Shown: positions 1 to 12,060, counted from the stretch's first letter. The stretch: 64,000 nt of DNA from Crocodylus rhombifer (GCA_038503035.1 JAVSML010024434.1:248001-312000); one strand, 5' to 3'. Translations and numbers: made by a program. Notes: generated by a model from the sequence alone, not told the origin.

Positions 1-1042
1 AGTCTGGTACTGTAGTACCTCCAGGCCTAATGCCAGGTCTCTGGGCAGGAGTTACCTGCCCATTTTTTTTTTAAGGGCCCCCCCAAAAAGTTCCTGTCAG
101 CATGTTTGGCCAGTATGGGCCATGTGTTTTGTATCATGCTGCGTGTTGGCTGTATCGTTGGTTTCCGTTACTAAGCACATGTTACTTTTGGCAACAGTTT
201 TGTGATAGAAAATCATTTAATGATAGACAATTTTTTTCTAGTTTCCTTATAACAGGACTAAAACCTCTGTATTTACTAAGGTTTCCTTGTATGTAAATGT
301 AAGATGAGAGGCTTTTTATCCCATGCTGATTGGGGAAAAAAACCTCAAGTAAATATGGTATTTAGCAAACAAAACAATCCCGAAGGGAAAGACAAATAGG
401 CACCGTTCTGAGACAGTCCATCTTGTGTTCAGCCTCCTCTTCTGAGCAGGACTGACTCCTTCTGGGGAACTGAACAGTGACTTCTCCCAGTGCCACTTAA
501 GTGACAGGGATTAAAGATGGCCTTCTCTTCCCTCACTTGAGCATTGGGCAACCAGTGTTTTCCTGCAGCAGTTGTAAATAAGGCCATAGTGCCTGCTTCA
601 GACTAATCCATTAATACAGAAACAAATGGTACAGGAAGGACTTACGCTTAACAGCACTTGATAATCTAGTGACTACAGCAGTGCAAAGGGACAAGAGGTG
701 AGTCCCTGCCAGCAAGGAAAACAGACTGAGTGATCCAGGACCAAACACTGGCAGCCATGCATGTCCACTTGCTCACCCAGAGTGTCTGTACAGCCCCTGA
801 GCTGTGTGAGCATTTGCATGAAGTGATCGCACAAACGGACATGAGCACCAGGAACCAGCTAAATGTCCACAGGGATATACAGCCTTCCAAGAGGCCTCTG
901 TTAATTAGGCATGCAAACACACATAGGCAGCTCCCCATCATGGGCCAAAGACAAGAAAAAAGAGTCTTTTTTAATAACAGCTGCCAGCTCTTTTCTGTCT
1001 TCCTTATAAAAGAGCTGAACACCCCAGATCCTGCAAACACAG
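1..1042. other. Upstream intergenic DNA, no feature recognised
   Basis: No exon, RNA gene or classifiable repeat was recognised. Overlapping open frames of 124-144 codons on opposite strands near 0.67-1.16 kb have no family signature, and the + strand one runs into an antisense CR1 tail, so they look like chance frames. Confidence 0.6.
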
Positions 1043-1220
1043 ACTCACAGATGTTAGAGTTGGAAGGGACCTCAGTAGGTCATCGAGTCCGACCCCCTGC
1101 CTGGGCAGGAAAGAGCGCTGGGGTCAGACCACTTCAGCTAAGTGCTTGTCTAGCCTTCTCTTAAAGACCCCCAAGGTAGGGGAGAGCACCGCCTCTCTTG
1201 GAAGCCCATTCCAGATTCGG
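1043..1220 (-). mobile_element. CR1 LINE 3' fragment (antisense)
   Basis: The + strand reads as the reverse complement of a CR1 tail. It has the GTTGGAAGGGACCTCAGTAG block, then the CGAGTCCGACCCCCTGCC block, then CTTAAAGACCCCCAAGGTAG. This order is diagnostic of CR1 3' ends in crocodilians, turtles and birds. It is 5'-truncated, as is usual for CR1, and only the terminal non-coding part is present. Confidence 0.85.
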
Positions 1221-1401
1221 GCAACCCTTGGTGCCGAACCTACAGAACGCTCACTCCCCCGCCCTTTCCTCTAACCCTCAAGGCCATAACATGGATGCTT
1301 GTGCCTTCGTGCCAGCCAAGCAGCTAAGGTCATTCCACCCCAGCCCATGGACACAGCGGACAGAGGTAGTTTCAGTAGACACATAGTGTTTTGCCGACGT
1401 T

Positions 1402-1782
1402 GGGCATGTCTACACGTTCATTAATTTACCTTTGCTACTGTGCATTAAGTTTAGTATCTATAATACGAGCTACTACATAAAGGTGCAGTAGCTACATCCA
1501 TGCACAGTAACAAAGGCAAACATTGTTTTTTGTGATGCTTAATGCACGGTAGATTAATTCTACTGTGCATTAACACATTCCCTGCTCTGCCACTGGGGGA
1601 CTGCAGCCGAGGTCTACCAGCCCTGACCGCTGCCACCACTGCGGATCACTCCCTGCGTGGAGCGAGTGGCGGGATAAGCTCCCTTTCTGCCCCTCTGCCA
1701 GATGCTGTAACATTGGCGTGACACACTAATGTACAGTAGAACAGTCCACTGCACATTAAGGCATCTCATGTAGACATGTGCT
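1402..1782. mobile_element. MITE with GTCTACAC-type terminal inverted repeats, copy 1
   Basis: The left end starts GGGCATGTCTACACGTTCAT and the right end closes with ATTAAGGCATCTCATGTAGA followed by CATGTGCTC, which is an imperfect inverted match. The interior is rich in short motifs around TGCATTAA and TACTGTGCA. Related elements occur at 22565-22820 and 37983-38235. No coding capacity is visible, so this is a non-autonomous DNA transposon of unassigned superfamily. Confidence 0.6.
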
Positions 1783-1865
1783 CTGCTACTGACTCTCAGG
1801 GTGGCCTTAGGCAAGTCACTTCCCCTTTCTTTGCTTCTGTTTCCTTATCTGCAAAGCTGCGGGGA
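1783..1865 (+). mobile_element. MIR/CORE-SINE relic
   Basis: The sequence follows the MIR core in the sense direction: TGCTACTGACTCTC, then CCTTAGGCAAGTCACTTCCC, then TGTTTCCTTATCTGCAAAGC. These match the conserved MIR order (…TGACCTTGGGCAAGTCACTT…CCTCATCTGTAAAATG). Only the core and part of the tail remain. Confidence 0.65.
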
Positions 1866-4387
1866 GCTGTGCATGGAAAACTGAGGGAATTGCTTATATC
1901 ATTGTCATTATGGAAAACCTCTCCCCATTCTCATTCAGCTCAATCTTTTGGGTCTGCCCAGAGTAGGATGGTCCCTAGCCATGCAGGGCTTGGCCCATGA
2001 GGTCTGAAATACACTGGCCTGCTGAAAATCCAGCCCCTCCTGTTTGGCAGCCCCAGCTCCTATTAGCGCAGTACCAGGCATCTCCACACAGCAAGCATAG
2101 AGGTGACTGGTACCTTTCACCTGCCTCCCACACAGGAAACCCTCCTACATCTGGCCACGGGTGTGTCGGTGATTTTATAGCTGATAACCTCCAGGGAAAC
2201 GGGAGGCGTGGAGGGAGCTGCATTCAGCTTCTTGCCAGGGACCTACACACTACCTAGCAGAGCCAATGTCAATAGAAGGCCTGGAGGAAGAAGGCAAAAC
2301 CAAACACACAGGCCCTTCTCAGAACAAGAGCTGTAAAACCTCCACAAACCTGTACAAGTGGCACAACACCCTTTTATATGGTCAGAATCAATAGTCGAGC
2401 CCACTCAGAGTGTTTGCTGACACATAAACGACATCCACTGCACCACGTTTATGACTCAAGGCCTAGGCTCATCTAATGGAGTCCAGGAAGGAGCCCAGGC
2501 AGCTACCTCCAAATTGCCTTTTACTGTTGCTCTCATATCTGCAGCCTGCTACCTCTCAGCCATGCGCTCTTAAAAGGTTTGTAAGAGGATGTTTGTCCCA
2601 CATTTCCCGTTGTGCCCTGATAATCAGCCTTGTTTGCTGTCACGGGCAGCACATTGCTCATGGAGTTCTGTTTACTAGTGCTCATTACCAGCAGCCCCCA
2701 TGTCATGTCCACGCACACTGTGCAAGCTTCAATTAATAATCCCTAAGTCACCTGGAGTAAAATCCCCCACTTGGCAATAGGCTCCCAGTGCTGACAGAGG
2801 AGAAGAGCAAACCCACCAGCAGGGCACTGGGTTCTGGGAAAGCCGAGCTGCTTGATGCACTGGAAAGGAAGGCCATGTCTAAGGCATGAACAGTCCCTTC
2901 ACCAAACGTAGGAACTAGGGATCAGGGAGCTGTTGAAGCTATACCTGGTGAGCAGATAGCAAGGTGGTGGACATGGCATCACGGTGACAGCAAAGTGTGG
3001 GATGAAGACAGAGGCAGAAGTCGTTAATGCAGGGGGAGAGGTAATGGCACCAACCAGATCAGGTCTAAGTCACTGAAGACACTGCCTCACCCACTGGCTC
3101 TTTCTTCCCGGGATGGAGGTTGCAGAGCATTCCCTCTATCCCTGTAGCCTCTGGGGGGCAGATACAGCCCCATAACTCATAGCTGCCTGCTCTTTACTGT
3201 GCGTATGGGAGTGGTTCCGGGCGTGTGCAGGGTTTGACCCTGTCTGGGAGAGTTCTCTGTTGATCTAGGTGTGTTTCTCTATTAAAGGCACTAAATATCA
3301 AGGCAGGAACCAAAGGGTGAAGGAGGTTTCACGGGGTTAAATTGAGTTCATAGCTGGGCCCCTCCCTCCTTGCCATGCTGAAATGCAGCTGCATGCACAT
3401 TCCCCACCAGGACAGGGAAGCAGCAAGATTCATCCCCAAGACTGTGTGTCATTACAGAGTATGCTGGATGAAGGATGGGTTTCTGGGCCTGACGAGCAGG
3501 AGAACAGCTCTGGAACTGAGCATAGGGCCGAGGTGGCTGTGGTTACTCTTTGAATTCCTCATTCTTTGTCCCCAAAGCCCTGCTAGATGTTGCTGGGGCA
3601 GGTGGAAAAAAAAACAGGGACCCTGCCCTGAAGAGCCCTTTTGTCTAACCAAGATGAGGGCGTTCCAAATACAAGGCCAGAAGCTGGATCCCCAGGCTCC
3701 CTCCCCCTGTACAGCCCTGTGCATCTTGGCAGAGGCTGTGCTCTGGGACACGGAGGACAGCGAAGCTGAGAGACTGTGCTCCAGGGGTCCTAGTGGTCCT
3801 GGGCACTAGTCCAGCTCATATACATTAGAGAAGCCTAATGCATTTTCTAGCTTGCTCTCACAGCCACCTTTGTTTCCCCCGCAGCTGTGAGAGCCTGGGG
3901 ATCCAACCCAGGTTATACATGTTATAAACACTTTATTTAAACCTGTCCCCAGGCAAATTAGCACCTATGGCAGTCACCTGACATAGCCTTCCTCCTCCAT
4001 ATCATAATTCTCTCTCTATATGTCAGACCTTTGGGAAAGGGAATGTTATCACTGTGTACCAAGACTAGTACAATGTGTCACTCACCAGGAGGGTAACCGC
4101 TGTCTCTCTTCCATAACCCTCCCACATTTGCTCTGTGTGAGGGAGCAGGGCTCTTCTCTGAGGCATGTACAAGACTGCAAGGGGTTGTTGAAAAGCCTTG
4201 GGGAAAACTGGCTATATTCCAGCAAAGGGCTGTGCTCTAGAAACAGCAATGTTGGACATAAGGGCTGTTTACAGATGTGAAAAAAAACCACATGCAGCAC
4301 TTTAAGCTTGGTGCCGCCCCTGCACCGAGTGCAGCACATACCCAGAAAAGGCATTGCATTAGTCTGAGCCAGCTTACCCAACACCTG
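1866..4387. other. Intergenic DNA, nothing assignable
   Basis: I see no exon-like segment with splice borders and homology and no clear repeat family. Open frames here (for example 144 codons at 3375-3809) are matched by frames on the opposite strand and lack any recognisable domain. Confidence 0.5.
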
Positions 4388-4469
4388 CTTCAGTGGGGCT
4401 TTTTGGCACTTTTATGCAATAGCTGATTGAATCACCTTTACATAAAAGTGCCAAAAAGCTCCACTGAAG
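4388..4469. repeat. Near-perfect 29-bp hairpin (short MITE or hairpin RNA candidate)
   Basis: The left arm 4388-4416 starts CTTCAGTGGGGC and ends TTTTATG. The right arm 4441-4469 starts CATAAAAGTGCC and ends CACTGAAG. All 29 positions pair if one G:T wobble is allowed. The loop is 24 nt. The shape fits a very short palindromic MITE of the MADE1 kind, and such elements can give rise to microRNAs, but no family identity can be given. Confidence 0.7.
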
Positions 4470-4704
4470 TGCCCAAGACAGTGGGGAGCTCGGTGAAATG
4501 AATGCTTTTGCTCTTTCAGGAAAGTGCTGGGGTTTTTTTTCACATCTATCAGCAATCAAGGATATTAGCATTTATAATAGCCTGTGCTGGGTTTTCCTGT
4601 GCTTTGCTAGGCAGACAATCCCATTCTTTGCTACTGGGGACTAATGTGCTCATACTGCCTGCATGCTGCACAGCCAAGAGCCCTGGTGTGAAGAGCAGCC
4701 TAGG

Positions 4705-5726
4705 GGCTAGGGACAGACATTCAAAACGCCAGAGCCTGAGTTGATTAAATCTTTGCAGGTTAGTCTAATCTGCCCAGATTGAACAAACTTGCAAGTGAAC
4801 AGACATTAAGGGAATGCAGGCACATGCCTGCAGTTGCACAGGCCAGAAGCCGGAGGGTGCTACAGCACACCCTTGGCTGCAAGGAAGCTGTGCTGTGGGG
4901 GCATGACCACCCCCACCAGTAGCCTCAAGTGAACTGGCCACCTTATCCCACTGGCACGGATCTGAGCTGGGGTCTGCCTGGCACTCCCCCCTCGCTGCTG
5001 CAGTGGCGGGGGCATGGCCCTGTGAAGCAGAGGGGACAGGGAGTGATCTGTGGTGGCGGTTGGGGCTGGCAAACCTCAGTCCCCTGCTGACAGAGGAGGG
5101 AATAAACCTGCTCTCTGCCCCTCTTTGCCTCAGGGGGGCATGCCAGCCAGTGTCTGCCCCTACTGCTGCAGCAGTGAGGGGGGAACACCAGGTGGACCCT
5201 GGCTCAGGTCCATGCCAGTGGGACAGGGAGGGGGAAATGAACCCTCCTCCCTGGCCAGTTCACTTGAGGCTACTGCTGGGGCTGGCCATGTCCCTACTGC
5301 TGGAGCAGCAAACAGAGAAATGTCTGGTAGGTCTGTGCTAGTGGGACAAGGGAGGGGGGAAATAAACCTCTTCCCTACCCCCTTTGCCTTAGCGGGGGCA
5401 GCATCTGGCTATGCCCCCAACCCTGTTTGAGCCTGCTTCGGCTAGAGAGTAGAGAAATGGGGCCAGCCCTGCTCTGCTGGAGCAAAGAGCACAGCCCAGC
5501 CCGGAGGGCATGCTGGGATGCTGGAGGACTCTGGTTTACCTTAAACCAGGAAAGCATCTGGGACAGAAGTTGCATAAACCAGTTTGAGCTCAATCAGTTA
5601 AGCCTGATACATTCAACCAGGTTTATCTCAAACCGGTTTCAGCCATTTTGAACTTATGTTCTGTTACAGGTTTAAACCAGTTTCTGATCACTTAAACTGG
5701 TTTATGTGTAACTTCTGTCCCTAGCC
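4705..5726 (+). mobile_element. Compound inverted-repeat element, family 1, copy A
   Basis: One of four related elements in the window. The left end reads GGCTAGGGACAGACATTC and then GCCTGAGTTGATTAAATCTT. The right end reads TTTATGTGTAACTTCTGTCC followed by CTAGCC, so CTAGGGACAGA is repeated in inverted order at the two ends. A second inner inverted pair begins GGGACAGAAGTTGCATAAAC at 5560 and closes at 5721. Between the shared left block and the shared right block lies about 650 bp of GC-rich DNA unlike the other copies in length. No transposase is encoded. It is probably a hAT-like non-autonomous element. No convincing target duplication was found for this copy. Confidence 0.7.
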
Positions 5727-6002
5727 CATGCCAGCCCAAAGCCCTGATAATGTGTGTTGTGAGGAAGGGGTGAGGGAGGAGAGACACCATCATCTCCAAG
5801 GGGCTCCCTGGAGTGTGTTGGGCAAAGGGGTGGGGGAATTGATTGAATCAATATACTAAACTTGCTGAGGAATTTCAGCCCCAATAGATTTGCAGTCCAT
5901 GAGAAGGCCACCCCACACCCTCACCCTCTTCAGGCAACAGCCTGGGTAAATCAGGCACCTTCAGATTGCTAAGCAGTCACTTCCTGTTAAGGCATCGCCA
6001 TT

Positions 6003-6195
6003 CTACCAGGGTGAAGCACTGGAATGGGTTACCTAGAGAGGGGGGGGAATCTCCATCCTTGGAGGTTTTTAGGACCCGGCCCAACCAAGCTCTGTGGCTG
6101 GAATGATCTAGTTGGAGATGGTCCTGCTTTGAGCAGGGGGTTGGACCAGATGACCTCCTGAGATCCCTTCCAACCCTAGTTTTCTATGATTCTAG
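6003..6195 (+). mobile_element. CR1 LINE 3' fragment (sense)
   Basis: It contains GGTGAAGCACTGGAATGGGT, TCCTTGGAGGTTTTTAGGAC, TGGACCAGATGACCTCCTGA and CCCTTCCAACCC. It ends in CTATGATTCTA, the typical short direct-repeat tail of CR1. The 5' truncation is normal for the family, and no open frame remains. Confidence 0.9.
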
Positions 6196-6350
6196 GTGTT
6201 TCCCCCTGGATACTCAGAGCTAGCCAAGGTGCCACAAATTATTTCACTCATGGCATTAGTGCAGGAAGACAGTAGGCTGCTTGGGAATATATGGCTTTAT
6301 AAGTCATCATCAGCACCTCATCTGGCACTTGGAAGGGGGTAAGAGGAAAC

Positions 6351-6699
6351 CAGGGCACTTATACACATGATGGACCTCTGCTCCAACATGTGCTAATTAG
6401 CATGCATCGGAGCAGACTCAGTCAATAGAGTCTGCTGTGAATCTGCTGGAGCATGCTAATTAGCATGCTCCAGCCGCCTCCGCATCACATGTATTTAGTA
6501 TCCCCATGTTTCAAAATAGCAGCAGGGGCACTTTAACTAAAAGTCAAACAAGCTTTAGTTAAAGCACCCCACTGCCATTTTGAAGCACAGGGCACTGAAT
6601 ACACATGATGCTGTGGGCACTTTAATTAGAGCAGCTCTGAGAGAGACTCTAATTAAAGTGCCCCACGCCCCACTCTGGAGCATGTGTATAGGTGCCCCC
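6351..6699. mobile_element. Foldback MITE with nested inverted repeats
   Basis: The outer ends are GGGCACTTATACACATG and CATGTGTATAGGTGCCCC, an inverted pair. Inside are a perfect 30-bp palindrome at 6445-6474 (half GCTGGAGCATGCTAA) and a perfect 17-bp stem, GGGCACTTTAATTAGAG at 6615-6631 with its complement at 6647-6663. A third, imperfect pair starts GGGGCACTTTAACTAAA. The element is built almost entirely of palindromes and encodes no protein. Confidence 0.7.
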
Positions 6700-8915
6700 A
6701 GTGCAGACTTTGGAGAAGAGGTGAAGTATTCTCCTTCAGGAGAACTACACTGAGCAGGTGGGCAGCCAGCCACCCTCTGCACTGGCAGCAGCCAAAGCAG
6801 GAGCTCCATACAGAGGGCATTGCAGTTACAACCACACCAGGACTGTGTAAATCAGTTAAGGTCCCAGAGGTGGGTTTATTCCCCAGCATACCCAGGAAGA
6901 TGTGAAGCCAAATATCAAGCATGCTGTAATGGAGTTACCCCCATAATGACAATAATACTGAGCCTTCCTAGAGCACTCGGCTTCTGGAAACACTGGGGTA
7001 TTACCTCACTGCCCTGTGTTTTCTAATGGAGACTGTGTAAGTCTGCATCTCTGAGGAATGCCACAGAGGTTAGACAAAGGTTGTTGTACCAGGATGTTGT
7101 ATTATGGATAGTTATACAGAAACATTTTAAAATGTTCAAGTTCCTCTCTGACGTCACAGAGGGGGAGCTATATTGAGTCCCTTTGTTAAACACACCAGGG
7201 CATGTTTTCAAGAGTAGCCTTCGAATCTGCTCACGAATTTTGCACCTCCAAAGGCAGCCCTTTGGAGTATGGAAAGGCAAGTGCCAGGTCAGGGGAGGAC
7301 AACTTGAAAAGGTGGCCCAGAAAATGCAGCGCAGCCCCAGGGGTGTGACAACGGGGTGCAATTCTGGGGCTACCTTATAATTCCTCTTCAAGTATTGGTC
7401 AGAACCCTTTTAAACCTGCAACTCTGCTGCATGAGCGCCTGCTTCCAATCAAATCTCATTGTGACCAGCATTAAGGGATTAGCTTATCCCTGCAGCCCAC
7501 ACTCTGGATAGCCCTGGGGGACTCGCACTGAACATGGCTCTGTGCTCACAACCCTGGTGGTGCCCAATGGATGGAAGTCCCTGTCTGAGGGTGAGACAAC
7601 TCTAATTCCTTCCTGGGGACCAGCTGATCATCTGGAAAATGAATGGCGGCAGCTATGCCTTGCTTCAGGAAACACCAGGTACCAGTGCTAGGTCTTTAAC
7701 TTTGGAATCATTCTTCTGGGGAAAGAAAAAGGGTATTTTCACAAATACAAAAATCCGTGCGGATGAATTAGCATTCTTCTACCACCTGCTCTCTCCCCCG
7801 CTGCACCCAGACAGGGCTGCTTTGAAATCGTCCCCCCCAGGACAGGGACACTGGGAAATGTGTGGACAGTCACTTCAATGCACTGAGGAATCCTTCAGGG
7901 CTGGGCAGACATGTTTGTTTGCCTTCCTCTTGTCTGTCCCTCATATTTTGTCGCCAGTGGTTTCTGCGTGGTCAGCACTGCCAGCATCCAGTATGGCATG
8001 CTCTCTTCCCCTGCGGTCCCTGGGACAGCTGCCTGGAACTGGTTATCCCAGTCAGGAATGTGCTCCCTGGAACCAACATTGAATTTTCTATGTCCCTGAA
8101 GTCCACACTGCTAATGGTCAGGACCAGCCCTGCATTTTGTGACTGAAAAATACATGTAAGACTTGGGCTCTGGAAGGAGTCATATGCACAATACTGATCC
8201 CCACCTCACTGCTACAAATGATTCCTGGTTACTTTGAGATGCATTTTGCATTGTGGGGGTGAACTGTTTGGCTAATACTTGGCCAACCTTGTGTATTATG
8301 CTGACTTCAGTAGCCCAGAACTTCATCCTGACATTTTCTAGACTTCAAAGTGAAGCTGAGGAGGAGGAGGGTGGCGTGCCGTGCACATTCTTTGGTTAGA
8401 AATAGCGCAGCTCTGTTCTATAGCTGTTGCCTCCCGACAGCTCTCGGTGCCTTTTGGGGCATGAGTCGGGAGGCCTCAGTCAGCCTCCTGGTATTGACCG
8501 TGATAACTGGCATTAACCGAGTCCCTTGCTGGCAATCACAAGGGAACGGAAGGGGCAGTGGATCCTGAACACCCTGTGTGCCTGTGGAAATAGTCTTTCA
8601 GGTCAGGGCCACCTAAGGTAATCCTTGCACTGCAGCTCCTGTTCACTTCTGTGCTTGCGCTTTAGTTAACAGGCTCCAGCGTGCTGAGCTGCCTAACCCC
8701 TTTAACCCGTGCCAAAATCCATGTCGGTCAAACAAAAGAGAAACAGATTCTGGAGGGAGATGGTCTTGATGAAAACTATTCCCAACTTGTTTCTTTTTCT
8801 GACTACAGCGGGCTGCGAATTTGTTGACAAAACCACCAGAAAAAAAACAGTTCATCAAAACTGATTTATTTTTGCAGAAATGTAGGGATTTCAGCAAAGC
8901 TTTTGTCAAGCAAGT
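6700..8915. other. Intergenic DNA, nothing assignable
   Basis: No homology to a gene or repeat family was recognised. The longest frames (147 codons at 7639-8082, 122 codons on the minus strand at 7023-7391) have no domain signature and no convincing splice context. Confidence 0.5.
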
Positions 8916-8972
8916 GGCTCAGGTTTCCAATCCTAGGCAAATGCCCTAACCACCAGAATCCTGACTGAGTTT
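8916..8972 (-). mobile_element. tRNA-derived SINE fragment
   Basis: On the minus strand it reads GGATTCTGGTGGTTAGGGCA then TTTGCCTAGGATTGGAAACC. This resembles the A-box region of reptile tRNA-derived SINEs, in which a GTGGTTAGGGCA-type phrase is common. Only the head region survives. The assignment rests on this short phrase. Confidence 0.45.
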
Positions 8973-10984
8973 CTTTTGTCCTTTGGCCCACTGAATTTAT
9001 ATAAAGGGGAACAGCTTCACCAGGGATTGAGACACTGAGGCCACATCAAAATGGTAAGGACCAGTGCCATCAAACACGCCACACTGCCTTCTAACCCAGA
9101 AGCAGGGTAGCCATTTTACATGGAGCTATAAGGAAGCTAATTAGCACTACAGCATGATAGTGCCAGTAAGCCTGCCCCCGTGCTGATTAGCAATGCTAAT
9201 TGCTTCTAGTTCCAAAGGCATGCTTGGGGGTGCTGCTGGAGGGCAGAGGAAGATACTGTATAGATGTAGCTTAAATCTGTTATTGGCTTCCCCGGGGATG
9301 TGGGTGACCCAAATCAGGCAGTCTTGAACCTGGGTCTTCTACTTCCCAGAGGAGTGCTGCAACTACTGGAGGACTGGATATTCAATGGAGGAAGATCCCT
9401 ACAAGGCTTCAATTTGATTCCAATAATGGAGCAAAAACAAATTATCATTTTCTGGTTTTCCACCTTTTACCACATGTCCTGGCTTCCATGCCCCATCAGT
9501 TGTCCCCCCGGGGTGGACTCACCCTCTGCTGGCATGACTTGCTGAAAAGTGATTTGGGGGCATTTGTACTGGAAGTTATTTCCAGTTAATCATTGCATTC
9601 TTTATCAGTTGATGATTGATTTAGAAAGGTTCATGGCTTTGGCGAATCATGATATGTTTGTTTGAAATGTTTAATCGCCTGAATTATGTGGTTTATGGTC
9701 ATAATATATTTTAATTCTTTTATGGCTGAAGAGGCCAATAGCCCAGAGTGCTATTGGAGGAACCAAAGGGGATAAATAATAATGTTATTCTTTGAAATCT
9801 GGACTGAATATTCGAAGAGGAACTAAAAGTTCCACTTTCCTTAATCAAGAAATCAGGAATGTTATGGGCAGAAAAGACAGTTTGATTAGTCACTACCTCT
9901 GCCTGTGTAGGGAGGTCCCAGGGAACTTGTCTGTTTTTGTCTAATTCCAGAAATCAGAATCATCCCCGTATCCTGAATTTTAACTCATAGTTCGGACCTC
10001 CTTTACAGGCCAGCTGAAGTTTTCCTTTTCCTTATGATTGTACCTACACAATGCCTCTCCAGTCTTAATACTAATACCCAAATGTCTCTACTGTTTTCAG
10101 TTCACAACTTCCTTGGCCTCAATCACAGTAGATTCTTTCTTGCCCTAGAGTCCCTGAATTTGCCCATTTCCATATCTGGCCTTGGAAAGCCTAGGACTAC
10201 ACAAGGAATCCTCAGAGATTTTTGCTGTCAAACAGATACTACGAGTTTTGCCCAGCAAATAACCTAACGTTAGGTCTGTTGGAAATAGCTGGAAAGATAC
10301 ATGCAGATTTAGAGCTGAAGTGCTACTCAGTTTTGTGCTGCTAGGATAACCCACAGCTAGTCAGTCTGGTGGCTCATCCCCCTGTAGCAAGAGAACAGTC
10401 ATAAATAGCAAGTGATGAGCTTGTTGCTCTCCTGGTGAACAAAGGCTGTAGCATGTCTCCTCAGCTACCCAGGCTACCTCAAACACATCAACCCTGTTCT
10501 CTGCTCCTATCCATCTTCCTACTGAATACTGAATTGGGGACTGTGTCCTTACTATGAACATACTCAGTGGCCTGGGAAGAGGATTATTTAATGCTCTGGA
10601 GATGAAGAATGTAGTCTACAACTTTGCTTCTCTTGCACAAGGGAACTTTCTAAAGAATAAGTAGATCTGCTCTGTGTGGAAGACAAAGCTTGGCTGGGGG
10701 CTGGTGGAAGATGGTAGAATGAACTGCCCCAGGAGGGGGCACCGCAAACTTTGCTAAGGGCAGGGCACATTTCTTTGACTTTTCTTTCTCTAGCGTAAAC
10801 TTCTGGCAATATTATTCATATAATGCCCTGCTTCCCCAAACCAAAGCACTCCCTGGGAAGAAGGTGAGAGAACAAACATGTGCCAGATGTTAGCTACTTC
10901 ACATCATGCACACAGCAATGGAAGATGCTCAGCTATCACAACACTGAGTGCAGTGAAAGCACCAGTAGAAAACAGACATGCCTT
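8973..10984. other. Intergenic DNA, nothing assignable
   Basis: AT-rich non-repetitive sequence with no recognisable exon. The region near 9130-9220 has short repeated phrases around GCTAATTAGCA and TGCTAATTGC that may be a decayed inverted-repeat element, but its ends could not be fixed. Confidence 0.45.
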
Positions 10985-11035
10985 CTAGCACAGGTAGTAC
11001 ATGCTTATGCCTTGAGATCCTGGGTTTGATCCCCA
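10985..11035 (+). mobile_element. Possible tRNA-derived SINE fragment
   Basis: The phrase GAGATCCTGGGTTTGATCCC resembles a polymerase III B box (GGTTCGANNCC) in SINE context and is preceded by a degenerate A-box-like stretch. It is too short for a family call, and chance resemblance is possible. Confidence 0.35.
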
Positions 11036-11224
11036 CTGCCAGTGACCTACCTGAGGGCTGGGTGTTACAGAAGCAGAGAAGTGTGTAGATTCACACTACA
11101 GATTTGTGGATCTGGCCCCATGGACTCATATGGTAGAATGTGTTGGGTCTAATTACCCTTCTCAGTGGTTCCCCAACTGGGGAGCATCAGCATCAGTATT
11201 ACAGGATCATCAACGCTGGCCTTT

Positions 11225-11840
11225 GCATACTTCATAGCCGAGAACTGTACACTGGTATAGACCAGAAGCCGTCACACTCGACTTGCTGACATCCAAATGA
11301 ACTCTGCAGTGCAGCGCATTACTGGAACCCTCAGACTGGCCCCAACACCTTGGCTGCCCATGCTGTTGCATCACTCCACCACCCATCTGTCACAAGGCAG
11401 CAACTACAGAAAGTCCAGCGAATTAAGAAAAACAATCTCTCCACCCACCAGGACCTCAACAGTGTCCCTCACCATTGCCTGAAGTCATGCAAGTCACCTC
11501 GATCTATGCGCTTAACCTTCAACAATGTAACATCAACCCTGACAAAGCTTGAAAAACCAAATGGAGTTCACAGGAAGTCCCAAATAAACATCTTGTGATA
11601 GATCTCTCCTATCTCCAGCAATGCTCACGGACAACTCTAAATCATATCTGTACAAACCGTAGGAGATGCAGATACTTGATGCGCAACTGGAAAATTAAAA
11701 ACGCTGCAGAGTACAACTGGGGTCACCCAGAACATACTACGGAACATATAAGAACTCAATGCCCAATCCACAAATACGAAGAAGGTATCACAGTGATACA
11801 CTCTGCAGATCCTGACAGTTGTCTGGCTCAACCACCTAAA
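11225..11840 (+). pseudogene. Decayed LINE ORF2 C-terminal fragment
   Basis: Conceptual reading in broken frames gives the C-terminal tail of a non-LTR retrotransposon. An opening stretch resembles a SRHTRLVDTQLN motif (here SRHTRLADIQMNSAV). It is followed by ITGTLRLAPTPWLPML, matching the conserved SGTLRPTPLPWLPVL type. After frame changes the 11595-11845 frame ends with HTTEHIRTQCPIHKY and ITVIHSADPDSCL, matching the QTMXHIVXXCP then LHSADXXAXXWL ending of such ORFs. Stops and frame changes make it non-functional. It abuts an oppositely oriented CR1 tail at 11841. Confidence 0.65.
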
Positions 11841-11990
11841 TCATAGATTCATAGAAGTCGGGTTGGAAGGAACCTTGTAGATCTTCAAGTCCAACCCCCT
11901 GCCAGGGCAGGAGAAAAAAACTGGGCTCAAATGATCCCAGCTAGGTAGGCATCAAGCCTCCCCTTAAAGACCCCTAGGGTAGGAGCCAAT
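11841..11990 (-). mobile_element. CR1 LINE 3' fragment (antisense)
   Basis: It begins TCATAGATTCATAGAAG, the reverse complement of the CR1 terminal repeat. It continues with GGGTTGGAAGGAACCTTGTA, AAGTCCAACCCCCTGCCAGG and CCTTAAAGACCCCTAGGGTA. This is the intact 3' terminus of a 5'-truncated copy. Confidence 0.9.
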
Positions 11991-12060
11991 TTAAATGTAA
12001 ATTGATAGTTGCTGTTCTGTATCTACATAAGTCATATGAAAGAGGAAGAAATGGTTCCCC

